A stretch of DNA of 64,000 nt from Paenibacillus brasilensis (GTDB lineage Bacteria; Bacillota; Bacilli; Paenibacillales; Paenibacillaceae), in contig NZ_CP045298.1 of the NCBI RefSeq assembly GCF_009363115.1, forward strand, positions 2,532,001 to 2,596,000, given 5' to 3'. Position 1 is the first letter of the stretch, and each line of letters begins with the position of its first letter. A model generated the notes under the pieces. It had not been told where the DNA came from. It did not search any database and saw only the letters and a program-made list of their open reading frames with translations. Shown piece after piece: positions 49,428 through 57,342 of the stretch. The position numbers and the translations under genes are program-made.

Positions 49428-52100
49428 ATGCTAAAAAGAGTGTACTCATTTAACGAAGGTAAGTTGGGGATGAAAGCGCTACTAGGAGGAAAAGGCGCCA
49501 ATCTCGCGGAAATGACGACACTGGGTCTTCCGATCCCTCCCGGCTTTACGGTGACTACCGAGGCGTGTCGAGCCTACTTTACTTCCGGCGGCAAGCTCCC
49601 GGAGGGCTTATTGGGGGAAATCGTAATTGCTCTGCACGACGTTGAGGAAGCCCAGTCGGCTATATTCGGGGATACGGAGCGGCCTTTGCTGGTATCTGTC
49701 CGTTCAGGCTCGGTAACCTCGATGCCCGGTATGATGGATACGATTCTGAATCTGGGTCTGAATGATGAAACCGTGCGTGGATTAGCAAAACAGACGGAGA
49801 ATGAAACCTTCGCCTATGATTGTTATCGCAGATTTATTCAAATGTTTGGCGAGGTCGTGCTAGGTATAGACTCCATCCATTTTGATCAGCTTCAGGAGCA
49901 GAGCATGCAAGCCAACGGGCGTACCAGTGACCAGGAGGTTAGCGCAGGAGAATGGAAGGAATTGATCACAAATTATAAAAATCTTGTCGCAGAGCGAAGC
50001 GGCCAGCCGTTTCCACAGGATGTGTATCAGCAATTGCACCTGGCGGTAGAGGCTGTATTCCGCAGTTGGAACAATATGCGTGCCAAGGTGTACCGCAAGG
50101 CTTACGGCATTCCGGATGAACAAGGAACAGCAGTGAACATTCAGGCGATGGTGTTTGGCAATCTTGGCAATGACAGTGGAACCGGGGTGCTGTTCACCCG
50201 CAATCCTTCCACAGGCGCAAACGAATTGTATGGCGAGTATATGGTGAATGCTCAGGGGGAGGATGTCGTAGCCGGAGTACGCACCCCGAACCCTATTGCA
50301 CAGCTCCAGGAGGAGCAGCCGCTAGTTTATGATCGTCTGGAGGAGCTGGCTTCCTTGCTGGAGCGTCATTACCGGGATATGCAGGATATCGAATTCACGA
50401 TTGAAAAAGGTAATTTGTATCTGCTACAGACACGCAGCGGCAAAAGAACAGCGCAAGCGGCTGTAAAAATAGCAGTAGATTTGGTGGAGGAAGGGATTAT
50501 CAGCCAAGAGGAGGCGATCCAACGGATCGAGCCGTCCCACATGGATCAACTGCTGCATCGCTCCATTGATACTTCCACACCGCTGGTTGCGATTGCCCAA
50601 GGTCTGCCTGCCTCGCCCGGCGCAGCAAGTGGGCGGATTGTATTTGACGCAGATACGGCAGAGAACTGGACGAAGGATGGGCAGAAGGTCATCCTGGTCA
50701 GTGTGGAAACCTCACCCGACGATGTTCATGGAATCATTGCCGCCGAAGGAGTGCTAACAAGTCGTGGAGGGATGACCAGTCACGCTGCTGTGGTTGCAAG
50801 AGGAATGGGGAAACCCTGCATTTGCGGCTGTGAAGCGCTGAGCATTGATCTGGACCGTCGGAGCGTTAGCATCGGTAACCTGACCTTTCAGGAAGGGGAT
50901 AATATCTCGATTGATTCGACCTCCGGGCAGGTGTACCAAGGCAGTCTGTCGCTGAGCGAGCCGGCCATCACACCGGAGCTGCTGAAGCTGCTGGAGATTG
51001 CGGATGGAATTCGGACATTGAAGGTCTACACCAACGCGGATACGCCACTCGATGCAGTCAAAGCCCGAGAGTTTGGAGCCGAAGGCATCGGGCTTTGTCG
51101 GACGGAGCATATGTTTTTCTCGGGCAATCGTCTGCCTATCGTTCAGGCGATGATTTTGGCCGATGATCAGGAGGAGCGGATGCTTCATTTGAATCGTCTG
51201 CTCAAAATGCAACAATTTGACTTTGAGGCTATGTTTAGTGCGATGGATGGTTTACCGATGACGATTCGCCTGTTGGACCCGCCGTTACATGAGTTCCTGC
51301 CGAATCTAGAACAGCTTCAAGAGCGACAGCGGGAGCTTGAGCTTTCCGGCGACCATACCGAGGAGCTCAAACGTCTTAAAAACACCATCTCCAAGGTACA
51401 CGAACTGCGAGAAATCAACCCTATGCTCGGTCTACGCGGTGTTCGGCTGGGCATTCTATTTCCAGAGATATACGACATGCAGATTGAAGCAATCTTTAAG
51501 GCTGCGGAAGCAGCATTGCGCAAGGGTGTGGATGTAAGACCGGGGATTATGATTCCGCTGGTTGGCCACTCCAATGAACTCAAGCAAATGAGAGAGCTGG
51601 TGGATAAGGTAGCCGTTCAGGTGCTTAGCGAGGAATTTAAAGGGTTCAGGTATCGGGTGGGCACCATGATTGAGGTGCCAAGAGCCGCCCTCCTGGCAGA
51701 TAGCGTGGCTCAATACGCTGACTTTTTCTCCTTTGGAACCAACGATCTGACACAAATGACCTTTGGTTACAGTCGCGATGATGCCGAAGGCAAATTCCTC
51801 GGCTCCTATATGGAAAAAAATATTTTGGAAGCGAACCCTTTTCAGGTGTTGGATCAGGATGGCGTAGGCAAGCTGATCGAATGGGCTGTTGCCAAAGGCA
51901 GAGCCAAGAAACCTTTTCTGGAGACAGGTATCTGTGGTGAGCATGGCGGGGATCGTGAGTCTATTCTCTTTTGTCACCGCAGCGGATTGGACTATGTCAG
52001 TTGCTCACCATACCGGGTGCCATTCGCTCGCATTGCTGCTGCCCAAGCAACCTTGCTTGTCAGAGCGGAGCAGCCTGTGGGAGCGTTGTCCGCATTGTAG
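49428..52100 (+). CDS. ppdK: Pyruvate, phosphate dikinase
   Basis: 890 residues from the ATG at 49428, which has GGAGG about 11 bases upstream; an earlier in-frame GTG at 49410 overlaps that site. It has the N-terminal ATP-grasp domain (GGKGANLAEMTTLGLPIPPGFTVTTEAC; SGSVTSMPGMMDTILNLGLND), the central phosphohistidine domain with GGMTSHAAVVARGMGKPCICG, and the C-terminal PEP/pyruvate barrel (LCRTEHMFF, VGTMIEVPRAAL, SFGTNDLTQMTFGYSRDD, and the catalytic Cys in ETGICGEHGGD). It interconverts ATP, phosphate and pyruvate with AMP, diphosphate and PEP, in glycolysis or gluconeogenesis. No PPDK regulatory-protein gene is adjacent. Confidence 0.97.
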   Translation: MLKRVYSFNEGKLGMKALLGGKGANLAEMTTLGLPIPPGFTVTTEACRAYFTSGGKLPEGLLGEIVIALHDVEEAQSAIFGDTERPLLVSVRSGSVTSMPGMMDTILNLGLNDETVRGLAKQTENETFAYDCYRRFIQMFGEVVLGIDSIHFDQLQEQSMQANGRTSDQEVSAGEWKELITNYKNLVAERSGQPFPQDVYQQLHLAVEAVFRSWNNMRAKVYRKAYGIPDEQGTAVNIQAMVFGNLGNDSGTGVLFTRNPSTGANELYGEYMVNAQGEDVVAGVRTPNPIAQLQEEQPLVYDRLEELASLLERHYRDMQDIEFTIEKGNLYLLQTRSGKRTAQAAVKIAVDLVEEGIISQEEAIQRIEPSHMDQLLHRSIDTSTPLVAIAQGLPASPGAASGRIVFDADTAENWTKDGQKVILVSVETSPDDVHGIIAAEGVLTSRGGMTSHAAVVARGMGKPCICGCEALSIDLDRRSVSIGNLTFQEGDNISIDSTSGQVYQGSLSLSEPAITPELLKLLEIADGIRTLKVYTNADTPLDAVKAREFGAEGIGLCRTEHMFFSGNRLPIVQAMILADDQEERMLHLNRLLKMQQFDFEAMFSAMDGLPMTIRLLDPPLHEFLPNLEQLQERQRELELSGDHTEELKRLKNTISKVHELREINPMLGLRGVRLGILFPEIYDMQIEAIFKAAEAALRKGVDVRPGIMIPLVGHSNELKQMRELVDKVAVQVLSEEFKGFRYRVGTMIEVPRAALLADSVAQYADFFSFGTNDLTQMTFGYSRDDAEGKFLGSYMEKNILEANPFQVLDQDGVGKLIEWAVAKGRAKKPFLETGICGEHGGDRESILFCHRSGLDYVSCSPYRVPFARIAAAQATLLVRAEQPVGALSAL

Positions 52101-52125
52101 TTGATGCATTTTAATAGTATATTGA

Positions 52126-52174
52126 AAGCGGCCTTGGTCCTGAATTTAATTGGACTGAGGCCGTTTAATTTTTC
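52126..52174 (+). terminator. Terminator after ppdK
   Basis: A 15-bp stem with G-U pairs (AAGCGGCCTTGGTCC with GGACTGAGGCCGTTT), then AATTTTT. Confidence 0.85.
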
Positions 52175-52339
52175 CTATAGCTTCTCGTTTTTGTAAAAGC
52201 CGATGTAGCCCTGAATGTCTGCTTGAAGTTACTCAACGTTACGTAGGAACCCAAATAGACTTCTTGCATTGCAAAGTTCCCCAAAAGGATTCCATGGGCC
52301 GTTATCAATGCACCGGCCCACGAGGGACATACTCTGGTT
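52175..52339 (-). mobile_element. Decayed IS3-family transposase fragment
   Basis: On the minus strand from 52339 the translation reads NQSMSLVGRCIDNGPW, then in a shifted frame ESFWGTLQCKK, and in a further frame DIQGYIGFYKNEKL before a TAG at 52175-52177. These are the C-terminal integrase-core motifs of IS3-group OrfB (family pattern QSMSR-GNC-DNA-MESFWGTLK ... YI-FYN). At least two frame changes are needed, so it is dead. Neither inverted-repeat ends nor OrfA was found. It marks an old insertion at the edge of the AT-rich accessory stretch. Confidence 0.65.
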
Positions 52340-52375
52340 AGTTAGCTTCATTATTTTACTTTTTAATTGTAAATC

Positions 52376-52990
52376 TTATGCTTGATCCAAACGAGTCTCC
52401 ATAGGGAATTTTTGTAAAATATATAAACGGTCTGCACTACCTGCGTCACCCAAAACGCGCGGAACAGTTGTAGACAAACTTGAAGTCCAAGCTTTGTACT
52501 GTGTACCCGCAGTGTCCATGCGAAGCTGCGGAGAAGAGTAAGTGGCTTGACTGAATGTGTTAAAGCCACTGTCTTCCACACCATGTACCAGCTTTACTGT
52601 ATTGTAAGTGCTCAATCGCTTCAATGCGTCAGCCGTTGCGGTAACTTCGGTAGCCCAGTCGATAGGCTTGCTATTAATATACAATGTTGCTTTTTTGGTG
52701 CCGTGGTTGTAAACGAGTTTCATATCAACTGTTTGTCCTGGACTCAGAAAAGATACAGGTTTGGAACGTACGCCTTCTTTATCGGCGTCAACGACACCGT
52801 TGATGAATACTTTGAAGCCTACACCAGCTTTGTAGGAAATACCAGCTTCAATTGCGGATTTACCAATTCCCATGTACCAGTCAACATATCCATCGTTAAC
52901 ATGAATACTGGAAGGGATAGTAAGCTTTGCTGTCAATCCTGTGTAATTGGCTGAGGTAGTCTCTGCAACGATTCCTGCGTGTCTGTTCAT
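52376..52990 (-). CDS. Protein of unknown function, predicted all-beta
   Basis: 204 residues with no signal peptide or membrane segment as read. It is rich in Thr, Val, Tyr and Ser, with many alternating strands (TGLTAKLTIPSS, GYVDWYMGIGKSA, GVGFKVFINGVVD, VDMKLVYNHG, TLYINSKPI), so a jelly-roll or lectin-like beta sandwich is likely. It faintly recalls the secreted YrpD-like proteins of Bacillus, but I cannot confirm this. The ribosome site is weak (AAGAG about 13 bases upstream), and a longer, exported form with a lost 5' end cannot be excluded. It is divergent from the stalk-domain genes. Confidence 0.6.
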   Translation of the reverse strand: MNRHAGIVAETTSANYTGLTAKLTIPSSIHVNDGYVDWYMGIGKSAIEAGISYKAGVGFKVFINGVVDADKEGVRSKPVSFLSPGQTVDMKLVYNHGTKKATLYINSKPIDWATEVTATADALKRLSTYNTVKLVHGVEDSGFNTFSQATYSSPQLRMDTAGTQYKAWTSSLSTTVPRVLGDAGSADRLYILQKFPMETRLDQA

Positions 52991-53381
52991 ATTAATATCT
53001 ACTCTTTATATTGTTTTTTGAGAAGTTTTTTTACTGTTTTCTCTTCTCATATATATAGGAGTTTTTTTAATATGTTTTACAACTGCACTTCTAAACTTTG
53101 TTGACTCTAACTCGAGATAAGTGGTTGACTTCCCAAATAAAAGTTTTCTAGAGATTTAGACACCATAGTCAGTTTAAGAGTGTTACAGATTTAAATTGTT
53201 GTTTTAACTATTCACATGTGAACTTCAAGAGCAAAACGATTCTCTACAAGCAAAAGGCAGTTGCCTTTGTCTATTTATACTTACAAAACATCATCCAATT
53301 ATGCAGTGCCCCATATATGAAATATGATTATGAAGATAGATTGGAAATAACTATCTCAAATTTATTAAATTTCCTAATACG
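52991..53381. other. AT-rich intergenic region
   Basis: No credible gene. A plus-strand frame is open from 53218, but it has no ribosome site and only extends the following gene; the true start is at 53443. The region presumably holds the promoters of the two divergent flanking genes. Confidence 0.5.
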
Positions 53382-53407
53382 TGTAACTTTTTGGTATAAT
53401 ATACGTC
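53382..53407 (+). promoter_or_regulatory. Overlapping sigma-A and possible ECF-sigma promoter of the first stalk-domain gene
   Basis: An extended -10, TGG-TATAAT (TATAAT at 53395-53400), overlaps TGTAAC (53382-53387), a 16-base gap, and CGTC (53404-53407). The second pattern resembles Bacillus sigma-X/M/W envelope-stress promoters. Either or both could be used. Confidence 0.45.
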
Positions 53408-53442
53408 TGAATATACACAATACTATTAAGGAGACTAAAATT

Positions 53443-54357
53443 ATGAATACATTTACCAAAGCGGCTCTAGCATCTGCAATATCTTTTAGCATGCTTGCCA
53501 GCGGTGTTTCTGGGGTTTCTGCGGCAGCTTCCAAGTCAATTATTGTGCAAGTGAATAACAAGCCTGTGTCAGGGGATGTAGAGCCATATATTGAAAATGG
53601 TTCCACATTGGTGGCATTGAATATGTTAAGATCGCTCCCTAGTGTAACGATCAACTGGAACAACACTTCTAAAACAGTAACTGTAGATAATAACGGAATA
53701 AAATCAACACTGGCAGCTGGTAAAAAGGAGGCGATGGTAAGTGGTAAAAAAGTAACGCTGTCTACCTCTTCTGTAATGAAAAATGGTCGTGTTATGGTAC
53801 CGTTGCGTTTCATTGCAGATGCATCTGGATCTGAAGTGTACTGGAATGCTCCAGATCGTACGGTTTATGTAGCTAAACCGACAGAAAATATGCTGAAAGA
53901 AATCCAATCCAGCGATATTTCTGTAGCTCGTCATGGTGCATATGATCTTCCACGTATTGCGAAAGTTGTTGTACTGCAAGGTGAAGAAGGGGATAGTATG
54001 GATTACATTCGCTACTTCCCAAAAAAACAATCCAGCGAATTTTTCGAACAACATATGGACATTGTGAATTACTATCGTATCATTGATACACATGTAGAAC
54101 TGCTCTGGTCTGCAAGAATGAATCTGCAACAGGAAGCTAAAAATGCAAGTCTGCCGTTCATCACCAACAAAATTATTGAACAAAACGGCAAAATGCCAAC
54201 GATCCCAAAAGGCGTTGTTTATTATAACTATAGCGTTCCGGGCGGCACCACGTACGGGACTATTGATAAAGCCGGTAAAAAAACTCGTCTGGGTGAAGCG
54301 ACTGAAGATCAAGCTAAGGAAATGTTTTTCTCTATTCCAGAAGAAGAACAACTATAA
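53443..54357 (+). CDS. Secreted stalk-domain protein (copper amine oxidase N-terminal-like domain)
   Basis: 304 residues from the ATG at 53443, set by AAGGAG 9 bases upstream. A signal peptide (TKAALASAISFSMLASGVSGVSAAA) targets it outside the cell. Residues ~30-145 form the stalk domain of the copper-amine-oxidase N-terminal type: VNNKPVSGDVEPYIENGSTLVALNMLRSL, VNWNN-like strand, and GRVMVPLRFIADASGSEVYWN, the family hallmark. The rest (~150 residues) is unassigned. These domains occur as add-ons in Paenibacillus cell-surface proteins and do not show amine oxidase activity. A paralogue with the same layout follows at 54787. Confidence 0.8.
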   Translation: MNTFTKAALASAISFSMLASGVSGVSAAASKSIIVQVNNKPVSGDVEPYIENGSTLVALNMLRSLPSVTINWNNTSKTVTVDNNGIKSTLAAGKKEAMVSGKKVTLSTSSVMKNGRVMVPLRFIADASGSEVYWNAPDRTVYVAKPTENMLKEIQSSDISVARHGAYDLPRIAKVVVLQGEEGDSMDYIRYFPKKQSSEFFEQHMDIVNYYRIIDTHVELLWSARMNLQQEAKNASLPFITNKIIEQNGKMPTIPKGVVYYNYSVPGGTTYGTIDKAGKKTRLGEATEDQAKEMFFSIPEEEQL

Positions 54358-54372
54358 AAGAGAAATGTCAGA

Positions 54373-54447
54373 AAAACTCACAATATGAGTTTTCAATGAG
54401 TTCTCAGATTGCCGAGAAACCCACTTTCTTCGAGATGTGGGTTTCTC
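54373..54447 (+). terminator. Two hairpins after the first stalk-domain gene
   Basis: AAAACTCA-CAATA-TGAGTTTT (54373-54393) and an 11-bp perfect stem GAGAAACCCAC / GTGGGTTTCTC (54414-54447). Neither has a long T run. Confidence 0.6.
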
Positions 54448-54450
54448 TTA

Positions 54451-54786
54451 GCCTCAACCTAACTTCAGCCACGTAAGAGGGGTTTCTTCTGATGGGTCGT
54501 AGTGCGGCTTGACCAAGAGGATTAGTTGGTTCGTTCGCATCCTTTTCTTACTGTCTCCCAAAATTTCATGTCGCCGCCTTCCAGTAGTTTGGAGAGTGGG
54601 TACATGGGGACGGATAAGGTATGAAGCTTACTGGTATTAACCCTGTAATTGGCCGTTCGGCTTGGCAAAGAAAAATACTGTGAATAGCCCTATTGCGGGA
54701 CGTCCCTTTATTTTGCATGTGGATTCAAAACCATAAGCAACGGCTTTTAATTAGTGAATTACGAATTAGTTGGAGGTTAGTTAGGT
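54451..54786. other. Intergenic region of mixed composition, nothing identified
   Basis: 336 bases before the second stalk-domain gene. The minus strand is open over about 50 codons without a start or recognisable family. Near 54695 a GGGACGTCCC-TTTATTTT text resembles the terminator tail at 55704-55718. It may be decayed coding or repeat DNA. No promoter was clear. Confidence 0.35.
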
Positions 54787-55668
54787 ATGAAAAAAATCTT
54801 TCTTTCATCTATGCTTACTTTAGGTATGCTCTTAACATTTGCTATTCCGCTTTCTGCTGCACCGTCGATTCAATTAGTTATCAATAGCGAGGTGGTACAT
54901 TCAGATGCTCCACCCGTTTCTGTCGCAGGGAGAACTATGGTTTCTTTAGCTTCTTTGAAGCCGCTTAAGCTTAATTTAGTCTGGAATGCTGGCCAGAAGA
55001 CGGTGACTGTCAATGCTCCTGGGGTGAAAGAAAAGCTTGTACTTACGATCGGTCAAAAAGAAGCTTCTTATGGAGAAAAAACGCTTACTTTGGATGTGCC
55101 TGCTCAATTGAACAAGAATCGCGTTGTTGTGCCTTTGCGCTTTATCAGCGAAGCCTTTAAAGCAGAGGTGGAGTGGAAAGCGGACAAAAATACTGTCATT
55201 ATCCGGAGTGCTGATCAAGTAGAAACATATAAGAAGCTGTATCAAGGTACGGATTTGGTGGCGGCACGTAAAATCGCTGTAGACCTTCCTTCGAATGATG
55301 AAAATACGCTTAATAATACCGAGGAGGGTGTTTATTATCAGTATATCTTTCCTGAAGGAGAAGCATTGAGATATTATTATGTTGTTGGGAATTTATATAC
55401 TTACTATGAAATTAAGGATGATGTTAAACATCTAGTTTGGGAAGGTGTAGAAGAAGATTCGAGGAAGAAAATGAAAGAAAAAGGAAAGCGTCCACCGGAA
55501 GACAAAACACAATATTATTTTTTACAAGAACGTGTGGATCATAGCGTCACATATGGTAAGGTTGGGGGCGGGAAGCCAGTAACGCAAGCTTTACCTAAAA
55601 ATAGTACGGGATTATCAGCTATTATTGTACCTATCTCCGGTGAAGTAAGGAAAGATCAAATGAAATAG
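54787..55668 (+). CDS. Secreted stalk-domain protein, paralogue of the 53443 gene
   Basis: 293 residues. The signal peptide is KKIFLSSMLTLGMLLTFAIPLSAA. The stalk domain follows the same order as its neighbour: INSEVVHSDAPPVSVAGRTMVSLASL, LVWNAGQKTVTV, and NRVVVPLRFISEAFKAEVEWK. Both then share an ESSD/GTD-VAARKI-VDLP segment (here LYQGTDLVAARKIAVDLPSND; in the neighbour IQSSDISVARHGAYDLP). The C-terminus is charged and different. GGAGG lies 11 bases upstream of the ATG. The two genes look like a tandem duplication that has diverged. Function unknown; surface location is likely. Confidence 0.8.
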   Translation: MKKIFLSSMLTLGMLLTFAIPLSAAPSIQLVINSEVVHSDAPPVSVAGRTMVSLASLKPLKLNLVWNAGQKTVTVNAPGVKEKLVLTIGQKEASYGEKTLTLDVPAQLNKNRVVVPLRFISEAFKAEVEWKADKNTVIIRSADQVETYKKLYQGTDLVAARKIAVDLPSNDENTLNNTEEGVYYQYIFPEGEALRYYYVVGNLYTYYEIKDDVKHLVWEGVEEDSRKKMKEKGKRPPEDKTQYYFLQERVDHSVTYGKVGGGKPVTQALPKNSTGLSAIIVPISGEVRKDQMK

Positions 55669-55685
55669 ATTATTCACTTCAATTT

Positions 55686-55718
55686 GGACGTCCTGAGCAA
55701 TAGGGACGTCCTTTATTT
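55686..55718 (+). terminator. Terminator after the second stalk-domain gene
   Basis: GGACGTCC at 55686-55693 and again at 55704-55711 (a self-complementary sequence, so the copies pair), followed by TTTATTT. Confidence 0.8.
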
Positions 55719-55738
55719 ATGTTTTCCTATTAAGTTTT

Positions 55739-56014
55739 CTGATCCGTAAGCTTCAGGAGTCGAAAGGCTGAAGAACAAACAGGACAAGAGCGGGGAAACA
55801 GGCTCATGCTACTGGCTCTAAGGCGGCAAGAGCGGCCACCTAAGAGCCAGTACGCACCGCTGGGCCGCTACTCACGCCGATAACTAGAGCGCCTACGCCG
55901 GGAGAAAGCGCCCGGCCAAGGCGCTCTACGTTCCTGTCGTTCCTTTCACGCAGCCCACGGAGCGAAGGACTTTGAGATCAGGGAGGGCAAAAAAACGGCA
56001 CGAGGGCTGTTTTT
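55739..56014 (+). ncRNA. Candidate structured RNA of unknown family, with terminal hairpin terminator
   Basis: This GC-rich block lies in a 579-base gap among AT-rich genes and has no credible reading frame. Pairings seen directly: CTGATC (55739) with GATCAG (55976); AGTC with GACT; GGCTG (55766) with CAGCC (55951); GAAC-AA-ACAGGA (55773-55784) with TCCTGT-C-GTTC (55932-55942); AGCGG (55789) with CCGCT (55857). Enclosed are hairpin A (55810-55823 with 55839-55852, 13 of 14 pairs) and hairpin B (55885-55902 with 55911-55928, 16 of 18). The loop of hairpin A holds AGCGGCC (55831-55837), complementary to GGCCGCT at 55863-55869, a possible pseudoknot. A terminator (AAAACGGC / GCTGTTTT, 55992-56014) follows. 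Strand is inferred from this T run and is not certain. A structured mobile repeat is the main alternative. I do not recognise the family. Confidence 0.55.
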
Positions 56015-56126
56015 CGCTGCTTCCGCATATGCTAGATTATGTATTAAAATTACATAAAAAGGATTTTATATGGTAAAATATATAAATGGGTCCAATACAA
56101 TTCTATTTTAGACAGAAAGGAAAGAG

Positions 56127-56213
56127 GTGACTGATTTTAAAGTAGATTACTTGATTATGTGTTCGATGATTAGTGCTTCACCTTTATTAGATTACGTATC
56201 CAGGGGAACGTAG
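56127..56213 (+). CDS. Possible 28-residue leader peptide
   Basis: GTG at 56127 with GGAAAGAG just upstream, ending at a TAG at 56211-56213, 34 bases before the ribosome site of the lipoprotein gene. The peptide (start VTDFKVDYLIMCS) has no recognised feature. It may be chance or a translated leader. Confidence 0.2.
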   Translation: MTDFKVDYLIMCSMISASPLLDYVSRGT

Positions 56214-56247
56214 GGATAACGGCACGCTGTATATTAAGGAGGAAATT

Positions 56248-57132
56248 ATGAAATTCGTGAAGATTATGACTGTAGGTGCGATAGTAGCGTTGGCGATTTC
56301 AGGGTGTAGTGGTAAGGCAAGTTCAAATCAACAACTGCCTCAGAACGAAGTGAATAATATTGGGGTAAACAACACAAAGGAAGGTGTAAAAAAAGTAGAC
56401 GGAAAAGCAACTATAGAAACATCTAAAGCAACTGACAAAAAGGTGAATTCCGTAGATTATTCACAGTATTATAATAACCAAGACAAATCTAAGGTTGTAG
56501 TTTTGGGAAAACAGATTGTATGGAAAAATAAAGACGTTACTTTTACCGCAAAATTAACCAAGGCTAAGGGGAAAGAAACCGCCGAAGCCAATGAAGTTGT
56601 GGATTCCATGAAAATAAAAAGTAAGCGCGGAGAGCAACTCGTTAAGCTCAACCCACGACCTTTGAGAGTTAACTCACTTTCTTTATCCAAAAGCAACCAG
56701 GTAGCTCTTGATGTGAGCGATCATGAGGGGAGTAGACTTGTTCTAATTAATTTATCCGATGGGACTCAAACTATTGTAAATATGTTTGAGATGAATAGTG
56801 ACGGAGCGGGGAGTGAAAAGATTGATGCATATAACTGGTCACCAGATGGGAAAAAGATTGCGTTTGGAATCGGTGATCTAGGTTCAAGTTATATCGGAGT
56901 ATACGATGTTGAGCATAAGAGCTATACGCATGTGTCCGATAAGGATTTTACACTGATCTCCTCTATAGTTTGGCATAAAGATGGGAAAAGCTTTGACTTT
57001 GTGAGTAAAGGTGACGATTCTCCACAAGCAGTACTCTATACTTACTCAGAAATAAAAAAATCTATTTTAAGGAAGGGTTCTTTATCTAAGAATGATGAAC
57101 AGAAGCTATCTCAATTAACACCGAAATTTTGA
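56248..57132 (+). CDS. Lipoprotein with a possible beta-propeller (PD40/TolB-like) region
   Basis: 294 residues. AAGGAGG lies close before the ATG. The signal peptide ends in a lipobox, LAISGC, so the mature protein is lipid-anchored on the outer face of the membrane. A Lys- and Asn-rich linker (residues ~20-75) follows. The C-terminal half has repeated blade-like motifs: YNWSPDGKKIAFGIGD, SSYIGVYDVEHKSY, and IVWHKDGKSFDFVSKGDD, as in WD40-like PD40 repeats, but only two or three, fewer than a full propeller. No named family is recognised. The gene is AT-rich like its neighbours. Confidence 0.7.
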   Translation: MKFVKIMTVGAIVALAISGCSGKASSNQQLPQNEVNNIGVNNTKEGVKKVDGKATIETSKATDKKVNSVDYSQYYNNQDKSKVVVLGKQIVWKNKDVTFTAKLTKAKGKETAEANEVVDSMKIKSKRGEQLVKLNPRPLRVNSLSLSKSNQVALDVSDHEGSRLVLINLSDGTQTIVNMFEMNSDGAGSEKIDAYNWSPDGKKIAFGIGDLGSSYIGVYDVEHKSYTHVSDKDFTLISSIVWHKDGKSFDFVSKGDDSPQAVLYTYSEIKKSILRKGSLSKNDEQKLSQLTPKF

Positions 57133-57142
57133 TTGGGCATAC

Positions 57143-57175
57143 AAGGGAGGGCCTCCCAGGCTTCCCTCTTCGTTT
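57143..57175 (+). terminator. Probable terminator after the lipoprotein gene
   Basis: AAGGGAGGGCCT pairs imperfectly with AGGCTTCCCTCTT across a CCC loop; CGTTTTG follows. Confidence 0.55.
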
Positions 57176-57282
57176 TGCATTATATTTTAGACACATATCC
57201 TGTCAAGGAGAAAAAATTTTATCTATAAATGATATTGGGGATATCGCGTCTCTGCTTTCTACATATGATGATAGGGAACAAT

Positions 57283-57297
57283 TTGTAAGCGTTTCAA
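57283..57297. promoter_or_regulatory. cre-like site upstream of the second sugar ABC transporter
   Basis: TTGTAAGCGTTTCAA is strongly dyadic around a CG and resembles a CcpA cre site one base short of the 14-base consensus spacing. It lies about 46 bases before the binding-protein start. Confidence 0.4.
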
Positions 57298-57342
57298 TTC
57301 AGGGTGACATATAACTATGTGAGGCTACAGGAGGCGATAGAG

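Noticed and set aside
57129..57314. 61-codon plus-strand frame between the lipoprotein and the ABC transporter genes
   Set aside because: It contains the probable terminator of the upstream gene, has no ribosome site and no family resemblance.
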